64,000 nt of DNA from Dermatemys mawii. Its lineage: Eukaryota > Chordata > Testudines > Dermatemydidae. The notes beneath the pieces were generated by a model. The model ran no database searches, was not told the DNA's origin, and saw only the letters and a list, made by a program, of their open reading frames with translations. Each line of letters opens with the position of its first letter. Position 1 is the first letter of the stretch. The DNA is taken from contig ML677385.1 in NCBI GenBank assembly GCA_007922305.1, positions 9,466,869 through 9,530,868 on the forward strand, given 5' to 3'. The translations under genes were made by a program, and so were the position numbers. Of the stretch, positions 23,593-36,580 are shown in pieces.

Positions 23593-25459
23593 CTGAAGGT
23601 GGAGTTTGGCAAATGATTTCCTTTACACCCTGAATCAGAAAATTTGATTACAGTTAGTGGTCCCAATAAACCCTAATCTTTTGATTCTCTGTGGTTATTT
23701 AATAATTAGTGCTACTGTCAATTAGCTGAACTGAGCACAAAGATTATCTACTTTTCTCACTGATGGCCTATACTTTGACTACTGAGGCCCATGCAGAAGT
23801 ATGTGTAAGCAAGCAGAACCACAGAGACCAAAATCCATTGCTATAACTGTGTAGATTAGGTTAGAACTGGAGTAGACTAGTCTCTATAACAATGATGCTC
23901 ACTAACAAAGATTGAGAGAGCTAACCCGCAAAATGAACAGATGTCGGGCACAATAATGAGTGCATTTGTGAGTGGTGCTTTAGTCTGAGGTTAAGCAAAG
24001 GGTAGCTGCCCCAGTTAGACCCACTGAGTCTATGAGGATCACATGCTGTGACCTGAAAATTCACATGATTACAGGTTTCTTACCACAGCTTGTAGGGGCT
24101 GAGTTGTAGAAGCCTTTTAACAGGTCTCAGATATACAGTAAGACAAACCCCTTTTCTGCTAAAAAGAACAGGATTATTTGTACTGCCTATGCCCTTGAAC
24201 TTGAAAACGTGTAACTTTACATGAGTTCAGTGAGACTACATGTACATAAAGTAAAGCACATGTACATTTTTGCATGACTGAGGCTAGAGTCATTTGTGCA
24301 GTTTAGCTGTCTGTCGTGTGAAAAGTTAAACAAGACATCTGCAAATGGTGCAGTGTTGAACCATGTAGATGGCCAATATTTGACCTCAAACTCATTGTCC
24401 TCTTCTGATCAACTGCAATCTAGGGCAAAGGTATGTTTTCAGATGGTAGGCACAAACCTCTTATAAAAAAAATAGAGCAAAACACAAGTTGATTTTAAAG
24501 AAGACCTTAAATTATCGTATCGCACTGATTCTAGCTGAAATTATAATTAAAATAGGGTTTCATGTGTGATTAGTATATTATCATAACAAAACCTTCTTAA
24601 ATGAAAAAAATTACTTCACTAATGTGGTAAATGCCATTATTCTTTGTAGTCAGATCACATAGAATTCATTTTGGATTTGCAAATACATTTCACCTTCTGA
24701 TTGACAAGGAGCCAGGGTGTTTTTTAACATTCAGTTGTCTCAGGAACTTTATTCATATGAATCTGGAAGATTCTTTATAGTGTCTGAGCTCTTACTTTCA
24801 ATGATTTAGATGTCAAAGTATTTTTAGATTGGGTCCATAAGGCATTCATTATTTTGTAATTATAATCTTGTTGATTGACAGCAAATGTTGTGTTCAATGA
24901 AAATGGTGTCTCAGTGAAGTGATCCTAGTTTAGTCCCGAAGATTGACTGCTTAGATGTATAGTCCCATGAGGGGAAAAAGAAAGTTCAAATAGTTTTTAA
25001 ATTTTATCATGAAGATACAGAAGCTTCAGAAAAAAATGCGAAGAGGTGGTTTTGTCATGACACCTTTCCGTTTTTCTTCATTTTTGAGATTGTATGCATT
25101 CTAAATTTTAATGTTAATTTAAAAATAAGCAGTTCTCAAAAATCATTAGTTTCATATTTTGAGGTGATAAATTTATAATTCAAAAAGAAATAGGACTAAG
25201 AAATATGAATTCATGTTTGCTATATGATCCTATATAGAACACTGTCCCCCACTGCAAATGGAGAAGGTCAACATTGCTTGCATCAGATTAAAATAGAGGA
25301 CAAATATGAAAATTCAGTTAGAAATACAGCAAACAGAGCTGCAAACAGGGATGTTTGAGTAGGAGTTTCTTAAGGAAGTGTGGGGGTGGTGTTTGCTTCC
25401 TTTTTGGTGGGGTTTTGTTTGTTTGTTTTGTTTTGTTTCTAACTCCGTCCTCCCTCTGA
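23593..25459. other. Non-coding stretch, nothing recognised
   Basis: AT-rich. No coding frame or named repeat. Confidence 0.5.
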
Positions 25460-25589
25460 GGCAGGAATTTAGGCAGGAAGGCTAAGACAAGTACAGAGGC
25501 AACAGTGGTAGTGACCGAAGCCATTGAAGAGACCATGAAGATGATCAAATGGGGAAGGTGTAGGTTGTACGGGATTCTGGAGTGGGAAC

Positions 25590-26735
25590 TTGAAAAGAGT
25601 TTCGTGTGTATGAAGTGCCACCTGACAGAGTGGATGGAAGAGAACATCTGAAGCTTGGAGATGCAGGTAGATAATGTGGTTGAGTTTTAAAGGGGCATTG
25701 AGCAGATAATGGAGCAAAGGCAAGAAGAGGCAGATGCAAGCTGGACTGAAGACCTGGGAGGGGAGACTGCTGGGTGAGGAAAATGGTCAGTGGAACTACA
25801 GTGGAATTACTCAGTGACTACAAGAAGCAGAGGAAAATACTGTCTAGTGAAGGTGAGATAAAGCTCAGGAACTGGTTTATAGAGTTTGAAAGTGAAGAGG
25901 CACAGCAGGCTGGAACTGAAGGAAGGAGGGCAAGGAAAAAGAGAAAGATGGCTAGTCCTGTAAGAAGGTAGGAAAAGCCAGTGGTGTATTTTTGGGCCAA
26001 AATCACTTTGGGGAAGAAAGCTACTAGAGGTGCCCTTGATATAGTGCTTGAGGTGTGTTTCAGACCACCAGGATCCGATATGGATATGGATAAAGACCTC
26101 TTCAATGTTTTTAATTAAATAAATACTACTGAGAATTGTATGATTATGGAAGACTTTAACTTCTCAGATATTGGAGGACAAGCAGCCCTAATAACAGAGG
26201 GGCCCAGGTTTTTCTGGATGTGATAGCTGACAGATTTCTTTAACAAATAGTTGCTGAACAAACAAGAGGTGATGCCACTTTAGCTTTGGTATTGATGAAT
26301 AGTAAGGACCTTATAGAAGAACTGGTTGTAGAGGACAGTCTTGGTTTAAGTGATCATGAGTTAATTCAGTTTAAACTAAATGGAAGGATAAGCAAAAATA
26401 GATCGGCAACAAGGGTCTTTTATTTCAAAAGAGCTAACTTTTAAAAATTAAGGGAATTAGTTAGGGAAATGGACAGGATCGAGGAGTTCAACAATCTGAA
26501 TGTGGAAGAGGTGTGGAATTACTTGTAGAAGCTATCTGAAACCTGCATCTCAAGCAAGAGGAAAACAATTGTAGGGAAGGGTTGCAGACCAAGCTGAATG
26601 AGCAAGCATTTCAAACAGTTGATTATGAGAAAGCAGAAACCCTACAAGGAATGGAAAATGGGAGGAATCAGCAAGGAAAGCTACCTCCTGGAGGTCAGAA
26701 AGTGTAGGGATAAAAGTGAAAACTGCCAAAAGGTT
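25590..26735 (+). mobile_element. CR1 LINE fragment: ORF1 end joined to ORF2 endonuclease
   Basis: The first part reads like CR1 ORF1: a 'CMKCHLTEWMEENI' segment near 25612-25652, then a charged linker and 'KKRKMASPVRR' near 25935-25971. The following text jumps to the ORF2 endonuclease: 'EVCFRPPGSDMD' near 26050-26085, 'EDFNFSDIGG' near 26150-26178 and 'SDHELIQFKLN' near 26350-26382. After that comes the linker, ending 'MRKQKPYKEWKMGG' near 26625-26665. The esterase-like end of ORF1 and the start of ORF2 are therefore missing. The usual GDFN of the endonuclease reads EDFN here. Many stops; no reverse transcriptase follows. Confidence 0.85.
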
Positions 26736-26938
26736 AAGCTGCTTACCTGTAGGCAGGAGAGGCTCCCCTCCCACTTCTGCCTCTCCTCAGTGTGCGGATT
26801 GTAGACCCCATTACAATGGGTTATCTATCTTCCACACTGTAAGTGTATTCTGGAGGACAAGTTTTTAGTCTCATTGACAGTGATGTAGGTCTGTTGTTCA
26901 GCTAAGCATGCATCCTTATTTTGCTTCCCAAAATGTGT

Positions 26939-26940
<2 letters not shown>
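26736..26940. other. Spacer, nothing recognised
   Basis: Short non-coding stretch between the CR1 copy and the microsatellite. Confidence 0.4.

Positions 26941-27004
<64 letters not shown>
26941..27004. repeat. Compound (GT)n(GA)n microsatellite
   Basis: About 37 bases of GT followed directly by about 27 bases of GA, with no interruption. Open frames of Ser-Leu and Thr-His runs on the minus strand come from this repeat. Confidence 0.98.
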
Positions 27005-27007
<3 letters not shown>

Positions 27008-28180
27008 TTAAAACAAAGAATGGGATTATTTTTTTCTCTGTAACCCAATACAGCATAGGACAGGCAGAAGCAGTAGCAAGCAGGTAAGTACAAAAGGTCA
27101 AAGTAGGCTGATAAGAGATCAGCAGTATCAGCAGGGATGCTACATCACACACTTCTTATCACTCAGGATATTTATATGAAGCTCTTGACATGCTGTCACA
27201 GAATTTATAATATAAAAAAACAAGAAAAAGGAAATTAGAGAAAGACTGTGTTCATCACTAATGCATCATCAGAGCAACAGCAGAGATGTCTACTATCGTG
27301 GCAAAAAATAATGTTTTAATAGTACAACCAAATATGTTAAGCATAAAAACTCTACACTTTATATTTAACAGTTTGCAGCACTGTACATCCTCAAGCAGAG
27401 AAGCCATATTAAAGATTATAGCAGAGCAAATATTTAGTTAAGAAGCCCTTTTTCTTTAAAGCTAGATTATTCTTACTTCTCTGAACTCCATATGATTATT
27501 CGGACTGCCTTGAAATTTCGTGTGCTTTGTGGGAGGATGCTGATCAGGGTAGGGTCAATAATCTAAACTTTGGGCCATGTGGCCAAGAGGTTTCCGAGCT
27601 ACAACCCCACTTCTTCCCACCCGCCAAAGAAACAGCTTTTCTTAAATTACATTTGACTTATACCTAGCACTGCTTTTGTGTGCACAGATAAAGATTAAAG
27701 CAGGACTCAGATCATTGTATCTGGGTCTCCTGTGTTTGAGGGTTACCCCCCAACAGATGGCATGTCACCCACCAGCCCTTTGGGGAAAATTAAAACAATC
27801 TTTGAAAAAAAGAGTTTGCTTCTTCAGATAGAACCACTTGGCACTAAAGCTCATGTCTAATGAATTACACTGAACATGTATGGACATAGGATTTAGTTGA
27901 TTTTTTTAGCCTTCAAAGTTTTATGCCAGCTCAAGGGGATAAGCCATAGTCCTTGAACCTGACCTAGTCAGTGTCATTTTGATTCTCACCTTGGGCCAGA
28001 ACTGGAAAAAGTCAGACGGTATATTGCTAAAATTCCTCCCTCTGTCACATGGCTTTTGCGGGGGGGGGCGTTATTATTTTTTTGTGGGGGGATTTCTTTT
28101 TAGAAGATATGAATGCTTGCTGGCACAGGAGGGGTGTTTTAGGAGGTTGAGGAGCTGGGGGAATGGATGAAAAGAGAAGC
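27005..28180. other. Non-coding stretch, nothing recognised
   Basis: It contains a G-run near 28060-28068. No feature could be supported. Confidence 0.45.
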
Positions 28181-29710
28181 CTGTGGTGAATTATGAGGAG
28201 GGGGATAAAGTCTGAGATGATATGGGGAGACAGGAAAGGATCCTGAGGGACAAAATAACATTTAGAAGGAATCCTGTTACTGTATCTTTAATGGCCTGGG
28301 ACCTGAAATCTTGCAGAGAGGATAGGGCAGGGCTCCCCACTCACCCAACCAATAAGGAATGATCTGGGAGAAGGGGCCAGAATAAATGCTGCCGCTTTTG
28401 TCATAGCAGTGTAGATGCTTGCAGATGTTGAAAGGAGTAAGAAAACTCTGAGTTAGCAGGAAGTACAAACCAGCAGCAGAAGGCTTCCAAACTCTCTGAG
28501 CCAAAGGAACAAATGTAGCCAACTGAGGGAGATATATTGCTACCGAGCTGCAGGAGGAGAGTTGGGGACTCCTGCTCAGTAGAATTATAGTTTGAACTGT
28601 CCAGCTCCAAGAGGAGAGCTGGACTCCTACCACGAGAAGAGACTTAAAGACTGAGGAGACGGAGAACAGCATAGACGACAGGTTTCCCAGATACCTCTTA
28701 TTTGTGTAGGACTTTTTGTTATGGCCCCTTTCATTGAAGGTTTTGTAATGAACAAGCCCTAAGAAGGTATTATTGAATCAAGTGTTTGAAAGGGAATTAC
28801 TGGCTTCCGGCGGAGGGAAACTAAGGCAAGCCATATGTGCAGCACTACATTGACTCAGCAGGGGGTACTACAGGGCAGGCATGCCCTACTATGAGGATAT
28901 GAGAGTCAGTTGAGGGTTCAGGAGAGCAGGAAGCTAGAAAGGGACATGAGGGTAAGACTGTGGACTGGGGAAGAATAAGGAGGGGGATGCCTGCCAGCCC
29001 CACATTATCCCCTTCTGTATATGTGTCGGGATCTGGGAGGTCTGGATACCTCTCCCTCATGAGCTGAACTCATGATCTGAGTTCACTGTCCCCCAGGAGT
29101 GACAGAGCCCTGCTCCCATGTGCATATGCCAGAGTCAGTGGGGCCCTGCTCATGGAGGGGGGTGACTTACCCCTCATATAGTCAGGTTCTGGAAAGGGCT
29201 TTCCTTACTGAGGAGCTGAACCCCCTTTCCTTGCCCACACTTATGTGAGATGAGATTTGGGGTGCCTTGTCACTCTAAGGGAGTTATGAGCCCAGCGCCC
29301 TAACCCTGTCCCCCCATGTGAGCAAGGTGTGGAGCTTACAACAGGCATGCTCAGAGGATGCAGCAGAACATACCAGTTAAAACTAGAGTGAGGAACTTAG
29401 AACAGGCATGCTTGACACTTATTAACTCTCCAGCACATCCCAGAGGAGGGATGGGAACAAGCACTGGCACTGACATGAATGGAGCTGGGAGGAAAGGAGA
29501 GAGAGAAGTCATTGTTAATTTTTTCTCCAGGTGGTCTTCTGTCGGGAGAGAGGGCTCAGTGTTTGAGGGTAGAGCTGGTAGTTTCTCTCCTTTACAGTGA
29601 AAAGGTGGAGAGAAAGTATGTGAGGTATGGGGTGTTTTGGGGGCATCATTCAGAGGTCAGAGTTAAGGTACATGGGTGTTACCTTAGCTCTGTATTTCCT
29701 GGTGTTTTGA
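28181..29710 (+). mobile_element. Possible LTR-retrotransposon remnant (non-coding part)
   Basis: A 1.5-kb block with higher GC than its surroundings. Phrases such as 'agggaaactaaggcaagcc' (near 28815) recall leader regions of turtle Gypsy-like elements. A 131-residue minus-strand open frame (28277-28672) has no motif and is discounted. No LTR pair, protease, polymerase or integrase motif is visible, so the label is tentative. Confidence 0.3.
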
Positions 29711-30253
29711 AGTTTTCCTGAACTCAGCAGTCTGAAAGGACATGAGCTATTGCTGATGAACCTTAACTCTGTGTAAAAGATTTTGCCATTTAATATATTG
29801 TGTTGTTGGATAACATCTGCTGTGTACAAATGCTTTTGGATTATGTAGACTTTGAACATAAGCAATAAAATCTTGAGTTGTTTCATTTGCATTAGATACA
29901 ACTAAAGAATATGAAAAAGATTCTGAGTGATTTATTTCCCCCCCTTTAGAAAATGAAAGTTATTTTATATGATAACTCACAATTTTGATTTCTAAACAAC
30001 TATTGCTTTGATTTTGACTTTGAACCCCATTTATAAAATGCTTGTGTGGAAGCATGGTACCTAACTTTACAAGATATACAGTTCTTTGCTATTATAAGCT
30101 GAATAGACATTGAAAGAGGAGACTAGCTGTCTCATTGGCTCATGTTTCAATACACAGTATAATATATTCTTTCTTTAGAAAGGCTCTGTATGTAACAATT
30201 GACACTGAATTGCCTATAAAAAATCCATAAACTCATTTTTCTTTTGGTTTCAG
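29711..30253. other. AT-rich non-coding stretch
   Basis: Nothing recognised. Its end is pyrimidine-rich and leads into the candidate splice acceptor at 30251-30253. Confidence 0.45.
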
Positions 30254-30577
30254 CTTACAGTAGCAATAACAACCTCAGCACAGGACATTTCCTGGGCCTC
30301 AGGCCATCAAATCCTCCCACCCTGACATTAATTCCCTGGAAATGTCCCGCTTTTTGATAGCTGTTGCTGCACAGAAAGTGTCTGTGTATCTAAGAGCAAG
30401 ACGGAGCTCAGAATGAGTGTTGCATTTTTTCCTTCTGCATGTGAAAGTGGAGTAGACACTCTGAACTACATTAGAAAAGCAACCAAAGAAGGGAAGAGTT
30501 GAACAGTCTGGCAGTGTTTTATCAATTGTTGATCGTACTGAGGAAGAGTTGTGGGTTCTGCAAATTCAGTGAAACAG
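30254..30577 (+). other. Candidate non-coding or 5' UTR exon (splice sites only)
   Basis: A pyrimidine-rich tract ending 'tcttttggtttcag' precedes base 30254. A donor 'aaacag|gtgagt' follows base 30577. The 324-base interval is free of recognisable repeats and less AT-rich than its flanks. It holds one short open frame, ATG at 30413 and 29 codons, that I do not recognise. Such a site pair can arise by chance in 64 kb. Transcript evidence would be needed, and I rate this as a lead only. Confidence 0.25.
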
Positions 30578-32873
30578 GTGAGTCATTATGCCACCTTGCT
30601 ATGAGGAATGTAGGAGTGGCTCCGTGAGGACAGAGGAACTAGGATGTGGACTGAGCAGACCTGAAATAGGAATCTTAGGAGCAGCCAAGCCTGGGGAGAA
30701 GGTTTGAGCTGCATTTTATTGTATTGTTTCCTTTATTAATACAAGCAAATCTGAGGAAGGAAGTTGGAAGTTTATATATTGTGTGGATTGTGTTTATAGA
30801 AAAGGTGAAATAAGGTCCTGCTTAATTAGGAGAAAAAAAAAGTTTTGTGACCCAGAATTATTTGTTAGTCAAAAAACAAATAATAATATTAAGGCTAAAA
30901 AGCAACTCTCTCCAATAACAAGGCAGCAGTGTTGGTATGAAAGCATTTTTGGAGAAATAGGTCTTTATAACAAACAACTTAGACAGTCTAATACAGAGAG
31001 AGAGAGAGTAATCCTGCTCAAACTGGATACACAAGTGAAAAGACATTAAATCTATATCATAAAATAAGTTTTAAGTGTGAAGACATTATCAGGGGAATAC
31101 CCTTCCTTCGTGATACTGTAGCTATAGGTCTGCCCATGTTTTCACTATAAACAAGCTATTTCCAGAGCCTAATAACATGTCTATAAAAATGAACTTTTTG
31201 TAGTACTTGCCTATCACTAGTACTCAGTTTCTCATCATTGTATAAGCCTATGATTGGGCAATGTATTTTTTATAGGTTTCTTTTTTTTTAATTTAAACTC
31301 ATACAAAATAAGTGAAAAGGATATTTAGGTTTTAAATAATCAGCTATAGGATTTGGAGATGCCCCTGAAACATCTGAAATGATGATTAAACAGTGGCATG
31401 TTCATTTTATTTCCATACGGATCGAGGATAGAGAAATGTATCTGGCTTACTGTATTTGCTGTACTGAAGAGGAAACTGAGAGACAGGTTGACAGTTATCA
31501 CCTCAGAAAAGGCTTCAGTCTCTGGTTCAACACTTGGTTATTGCGTAATACACCAATAACATACTTTGTCCATATTTTGGCCGTTTGTCTTTGACAGAAG
31601 AACACAGCTCTCTATAAGTCTTGTAATTAATTGGCTAGTCAAAAGACCAAAATAGAAGTGTATTATTTTATAATTTGACACATTTAAATAGCAACCCTTG
31701 CTGTTATATAGTACTATGTCTGCATCATTTCAGACCTTTGGTTTGAAGTAACAATATGAATAGCCTTGATTATTTTAAAATGAGATTTTTTTTTATTCTG
31801 GTGCACATTTTAAATGAAACAGATTATGTAAGTATATCATCCTTTATGAAGTACTTTGTACATTATTGTTGGAACTATTCAAGTTCTATTTCATGCCTTT
31901 ACAATGCATCAGTAATGCTAATTTCTTTCTGTGTGACTATCTAATGCATTTCCAATGTGCCTATTACCTGAGTGCCTTTTCAACTGTCCTACATTTTATG
32001 ATGCAAATGAAAAGAGAAGTAGTTGTTTATGTGAGATAATTAACTCCTCAAAAGTCAAGATTCTTAAAGGAATTCCACAATGGTTTTTTTTTTGCTTTCA
32101 TCAACCTTTAAGGTATAACTCATCTTATAATTAGTGAAATAAAGGAGGGGGGGAATTATTTTCAATCAAAATATTTTTTTCCCAACTGGAAACACTCCAT
32201 TCAAACATTATAACTCCCACCCCCACAGACACACAATGCGCCCCAAGCCTCTATCTTGGTGCTTGCTAATCAGAGTGACTGCTCATTCTCCTTGCAACAA
32301 CTGCATCCTGGCTTGTTTGTGATGACTGGTGCTGCTACTTGTGGTGACTCTTCATGCTGTCTTGGATTCAAAGGGTGCTGTCCCTTGGGATAAGGAATAA
32401 TACTACTAATCTTAACAAGGAGTATGACCCAGTGCACAAGAACCAAAATACACTAGTGCAAATCCCAACACATGAAATGCCACACCCCAAAATAATGATG
32501 GGGGACTTTACTGGAGACAGGAACCAGAGGCTCTAAGGAAGGAAAGGATAAGGTTTACTAATAATTACCAGTGCCTTAATAATACAACAAATTCCTTACC
32601 TCCCCACATTCACAACTGTACCGCAACCCCTTGCTCCCTCAGTGGCACCTTCCCAAGTAGATGCAATGCCTGGTATGTGTCTGAAAATGGCCAGTGTTTG
32701 CAGTGCTGCAAACATTGGCTGGCTTCAAGAAAATGGTCTTCCTATAGGATAGGGCAGCTTCCTGTTCTCACTCCCTTTTCTGGAGTGCTCTGGAGGTCTT
32801 GGCTGGAATAGGTAGCTGGCAATAGTTTGGTTCTGTGCCTCCCTGGACCCTTGGCTCTGCAGGGCTGGAATTA
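30578..32873. other. Non-coding stretch, nothing recognised
   Basis: AT-rich to about 32100, then more mixed. The part from 32230 on may be an unrecognised old repeat. No gene could be supported. Confidence 0.4.
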
Positions 32874-32984
32874 GGACTGCCAACTTTGGCTGGATGAATT
32901 CCTGGAGGTTTCATCGCATGACGTTGTTAATTAAAGATTAATCTTTAATTCCTGGAGACTCCAGAACAATCCTATAGGTAACCC
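32874..32984. mobile_element. TA-flanked palindromic MITE, 'GGGTTGCCAAC'-type
   Basis: The left end is 'ggactgccaac' and the right end 'ataggtaaccc', with TA at 32872-32873 and 32985-32986. The centre is strongly palindromic: 'aattcctggaggtttc' faces 'attcctggagactcc', and 'ttaattaaagattaatcttt' lies in the middle. It is Tc1/mariner-like by its TA duplication. Confidence 0.7.
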
Positions 32985-32986
32985 TA

Positions 32987-34440
32987 CCTGGAACTGTCCA
33001 ATCATGCATTAGAGCCCACAACAGTTCAAAGTTTCAGTTTGTGGGGACTGGTTGCCAAGCAGAGACTCGTTAGTCTGTTCTGTTTCACTCAGCTACAAAC
33101 TCAAAACTTTAAACTCCCAAACTGAACCTAAAACTAGTTCCTTTGTGTTTGGGACAGGCTGTCCCACTGATGGGCTTAGCAGCCCTGGCTCTTCATCAGC
33201 CCAGCAAACTGCATAAATCTCTCAGTCAGAAACCTCCCTATTTGTCTCAGTGAGAGTTTCCAGTTCTTTCTGTCCATGCCCTGGACTTTAAGCAGGCTGG
33301 GAAATGGTGTCTGTAGTCTCTGGAGCCATTATTGTGGTAGTACATAAGGTAGGACCCCATAGATGCTGCTTCTGGCAAACTCCAAAGAGAGTTACACATT
33401 TCACCTCAAACATACACTCATACAGCTTTTGCTATAAACTATTTCTAAAAGTCTACTTCTAGTGGGATCTGATGGGTAAAGGAAGTAAAGCTTCCCCTCT
33501 GCCCAAGAAGGTGCTAAACTGGGGCTTGGATATGGTTCCTTAAGATGGCTAGCACATATATTATGATCAGCAACATGAGCTATTAGGAGTGCATGCTATT
33601 CTTTTAAACAGAACATTCTCCCCGTCCCATCCCCTAAAATCCACCAGGAATACTGATGTAGTAGTGAACATACCTGCTATAGTCCTGCTTTCCCCACACT
33701 GTACTGGCCAAGGAGGATTTGTCCATAAGGTGTTTTCAGGTAGTTTAGCATTTTCATCCAACTGGCATAATGACAGATTGTTTACTAGATTGTGTTCTGT
33801 GCAAATGTTTTCATGCAGCTCCAATAAGCCAGACATTTAAATTGGTCTGGGCTGGAACTTGGCAGGTGTACTGTTAGCACAAGATCAATTTACCTTTTCA
33901 ATTTTTGCAAAAATTGTTTTGGATGCTTTTGTTAAAGCATGGAAACAGTGGTTGTCTTCTGGATTTTTTTAATATCAGATTATTAAAAACAGTATTCAAA
34001 ATTGAGATATGTTTCATTGCACATCATCCCCCTGAGGTACCGACAAAGCACTGGAGAGGCAGATCACAGGTTCCCTATTCAGTATTTTTTCTTATTGTAA
34101 GATAGCTCTAGTCAGTCTGGGAATTAATTGCTTTGTGTCAAGATACCCCTACGTGCTGCTTATAGTATTGTGATAGATTTAAATAGGGATAAGGTATTAG
34201 ACCTTTTGTACCACAGCTGTGATGTGGGTTTCCATGGATAGAGTACGAAGAGTATCACTGAGATTTTACTATTCCCTTCTGGTCATAATAAAAAATTCTG
34301 AAATTAATCTGAATCAGTACTTCTGAATACTTTCTACAAGCAGGGACATAAAGGAGGAGAGAGCCTCTACCCAGTAGCAAAAATACGATTTTCCGAGGGC
34401 TGGAGGTGGTGTCTAATTCGTCCAGCTGGCAATATTGCCA
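32987..34440. other. Non-coding stretch, nothing recognised
   Basis: No credible coding frame. The paired open frames at 33567-33840 are complementary shadows of each other. Confidence 0.4.
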
Positions 34441-36085
34441 TCATTTTTTAAGTGCAAACAACGTTCTCAACACTATACAGGACATGAATGTAAAAACAGT
34501 ACCTAACTCTAAGGAATTCCTCAAGAAGACTGAGGTGTTTAAAGGTATTTGGTTCCAGTCTTCACTAAAAACAGTTAATGGTGATCGGGTACACAACATG
34601 ATTAATATTAACAAGGGGAAAGGAACACAAGCCAAAACAGGGAAAGAGGTTAAAATATTTAGATTTATTCATGTTGGCAGGGCCTCATAAAGTTCATCCT
34701 AAGATACTTAAGGAACTATCTGAAGCAGTTACTCAAGGATTCATGTAGGACAGGTGAGGTCCCAGAGGACTACAAAATGACAAATTTAGTACTTATCTTT
34801 AAAAAGAGAAACAAAGAGGACCCAAGGAATTATAGACCAGTCAGCCTAACTGTGATACCTGAAAGATAATGGCACAAAGTCCTTAAACAATCAAGGATAA
34901 CCGGGTTATAGGGATTGCCTGTAGGGTGACCAAATGTCCCGACATTATTGGGACCATTATTGTCTTATATATGCAATCATATATACAGTTTTTCACACTT
35001 GCTATCTCGTCACCCTAAGTAACCAGCATGGAGTTCTCAAGAGCAAATTATGCCAAACTAACTTAATTTCCTTCTTTGACAAGGTTACTAGTTTATTTGG
35101 TGTGAGGGAAGCTAGACAGGTGCTGTAACTTTATTTTAGTAAGGCTTATGACACTCAAAAAGTAGCAATTAATGGTTTGCTGTCAAACTGGGAGGACATA
35201 TATAGTGGAGTTCAACAGGGATTTGTCCAGGTCTAGTATTACTCAATATTTTTATTAATGAGTTGCATAATGGAGTATGCTAATAATGTTTGCAAGCACA
35301 TTGGAGGATAGTATTAGAATTCAAAATGACCTTGATAAATTGGATAATTGATCTGAAATAAAGAAGAAATTCAATAAAGACAAGTGCAAAGTACTATACT
35401 TAGGAAGAAGAAATCAAAAGCATGAAGTGGGGAATATTTAGGTAGGTAGTGTTGCTGCTAAAAGTCATCTGGGGGGTTATCATGAATCTCACAATGAACA
35501 TGAGTGAACAATGTGATGCATTTGTGAAAAATAATAATATAATTCTGCGGTATATTAATATGAGTCTTACATGTATGATACAGGAGGTAATTGCTCCATT
35601 CTAGTTGGCACTGGTGACACCTCAGATGGAGTATGGTGTCCAGTTTTGGGTGTCACACTTTAAGAAAGATGTGAATAAATTGGAGAGAATCCAGAGGAGA
35701 GAAACAAAAATGATAAAACTTGATATATGAGGAAAGGTTTAAAAAACTAGGAATATTTAGTCTTGAAGAAAGAAGACTGAGAGGTGGGAACCTGATAAGT
35801 GTTCAAATATGTTAAGGACTGTAATAAATAGGATGGTGATCCACTGTTTATAAGGGAGATTTAGATTAGATATTAAGAAAACCTTTCTAACTATAAGGGT
35901 ATTTAAGCTCTGGAGGAGGCTTCAGGGAGGATTTGGAATCCCCATCATTGGAGGATGTTAAGAAAAGGTTTGACAAACTTCTGTTAGGGCTGGTGGTAGC
36001 TTTACGTGGTCTTGTCTGCACCCAGGGGACCGGACTAGATGACTTCTGAAGGTCTCTTCTACCCCTACATTTCTATGATTCCGTG
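34441..36085 (+). mobile_element. Old CR1-type LINE, ORF2 remnant with 3' UTR, interrupted by a TA MITE
   Basis: Broken plus-strand frames follow CR1 ORF2 order: 'VNGDRVHNMININKGKG' near 34575-34620, 'EVPEDYK'-like near 34760, 'NYRPVSL' near 34830-34850, 'QHGVLKSKL' near 35025, 'RKCKVLYLGRR'-like near 35380-35410 and 'WSTVSSFG'-like near 35635. The 3' UTR ends 'catttctatgattccgtg'. It has heavy decay and an internal loss around the catalytic palm. A TA-flanked MITE at 34924-35015 lies inside it. It is older than the copy at 7395. Confidence 0.85.
34924..35015. mobile_element. TA-flanked MITE nested in CR1, 'GGGTGACCA' family, copy 2
   Basis: The left end is 'gggtgaccaaatgtcccga' and the right end 'gctatctcgtcaccc', with TA at 34922-34923 and 35016-35017. 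Taking out the insert and one TA restores the CR1 text 'gcctgtaagtaaccagc'. Short and non-coding. Confidence 0.85.
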
Positions 36086-36279
36086 TCAGAAGCATTCATG
36101 TTTCTTGGTGAGGAATTATTTATATCTTTGTATATTTTTAAAATACAATAAGTGCTTTGCAAATATTCAGTCATCAAGTTGTGCCAGCTCTTTAAGTGTG
36201 TGATCTTATTTTTGTTGCCTACTGTCACCCTATGTGAGTGCCTACCTCAGGACTGTCAGAAAGCAGGGAAGATACCCAA
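36086..36279. other. Short non-coding spacer
   Basis: Nothing recognised between the CR1 end and the next MITE. Confidence 0.4.
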
Positions 36280-36449
36280 AAATCGCTTGACCCATGCCAC
36301 TCCCTGCAGCCCTGATTGGCCTGGGGCAGCGAACCGTGGCCAGTGGAGCTGCGATCAGCTGAAACTGTGGATGTGGCAGGTAAACAAACTGCCTGGCCCA
36401 CCAGGGTGGTTACCCTGTTGGGCTGCGTGCCAAAGGTTACTGATCCCTG
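36280..36449. mobile_element. Partial hAT MITE, same family as 13542-13769
   Basis: The right end is 'ccaaaggttactgatccctg', and the inside shares 'ggcaggtaaacaaac' and 'gtggccagtgg' with the other copy. Only one half is clear. The left terminus is not visible and no target duplication can be read, so the start is approximate. Confidence 0.75.
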
Positions 36450-36580
36450 ATTTATACTAATATACCAGTGAGTTGGCCAGGGGCTCTAGCATGAGCTAGC
36501 TCCTCATTTGCCAGCATCACACCTTCATCTTCTCTTTCCCTTGAGTATTTATTATACTCACTTCTGATATCTTGTTTTAA

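Noticed and set aside
26941..27004. CRISPR-like or regulatory array
   Set aside because: It is a plain dinucleotide microsatellite without spacers.
26902..27152. Ser-Leu and Thr-His repeat peptides on the minus strand
   Set aside because: They are direct translations of the GT/GA microsatellite.
28277..28672. 131-residue minus-strand open frame
   Set aside because: No homologous motif seen. It lies in a block that looks like non-coding LTR-element DNA.
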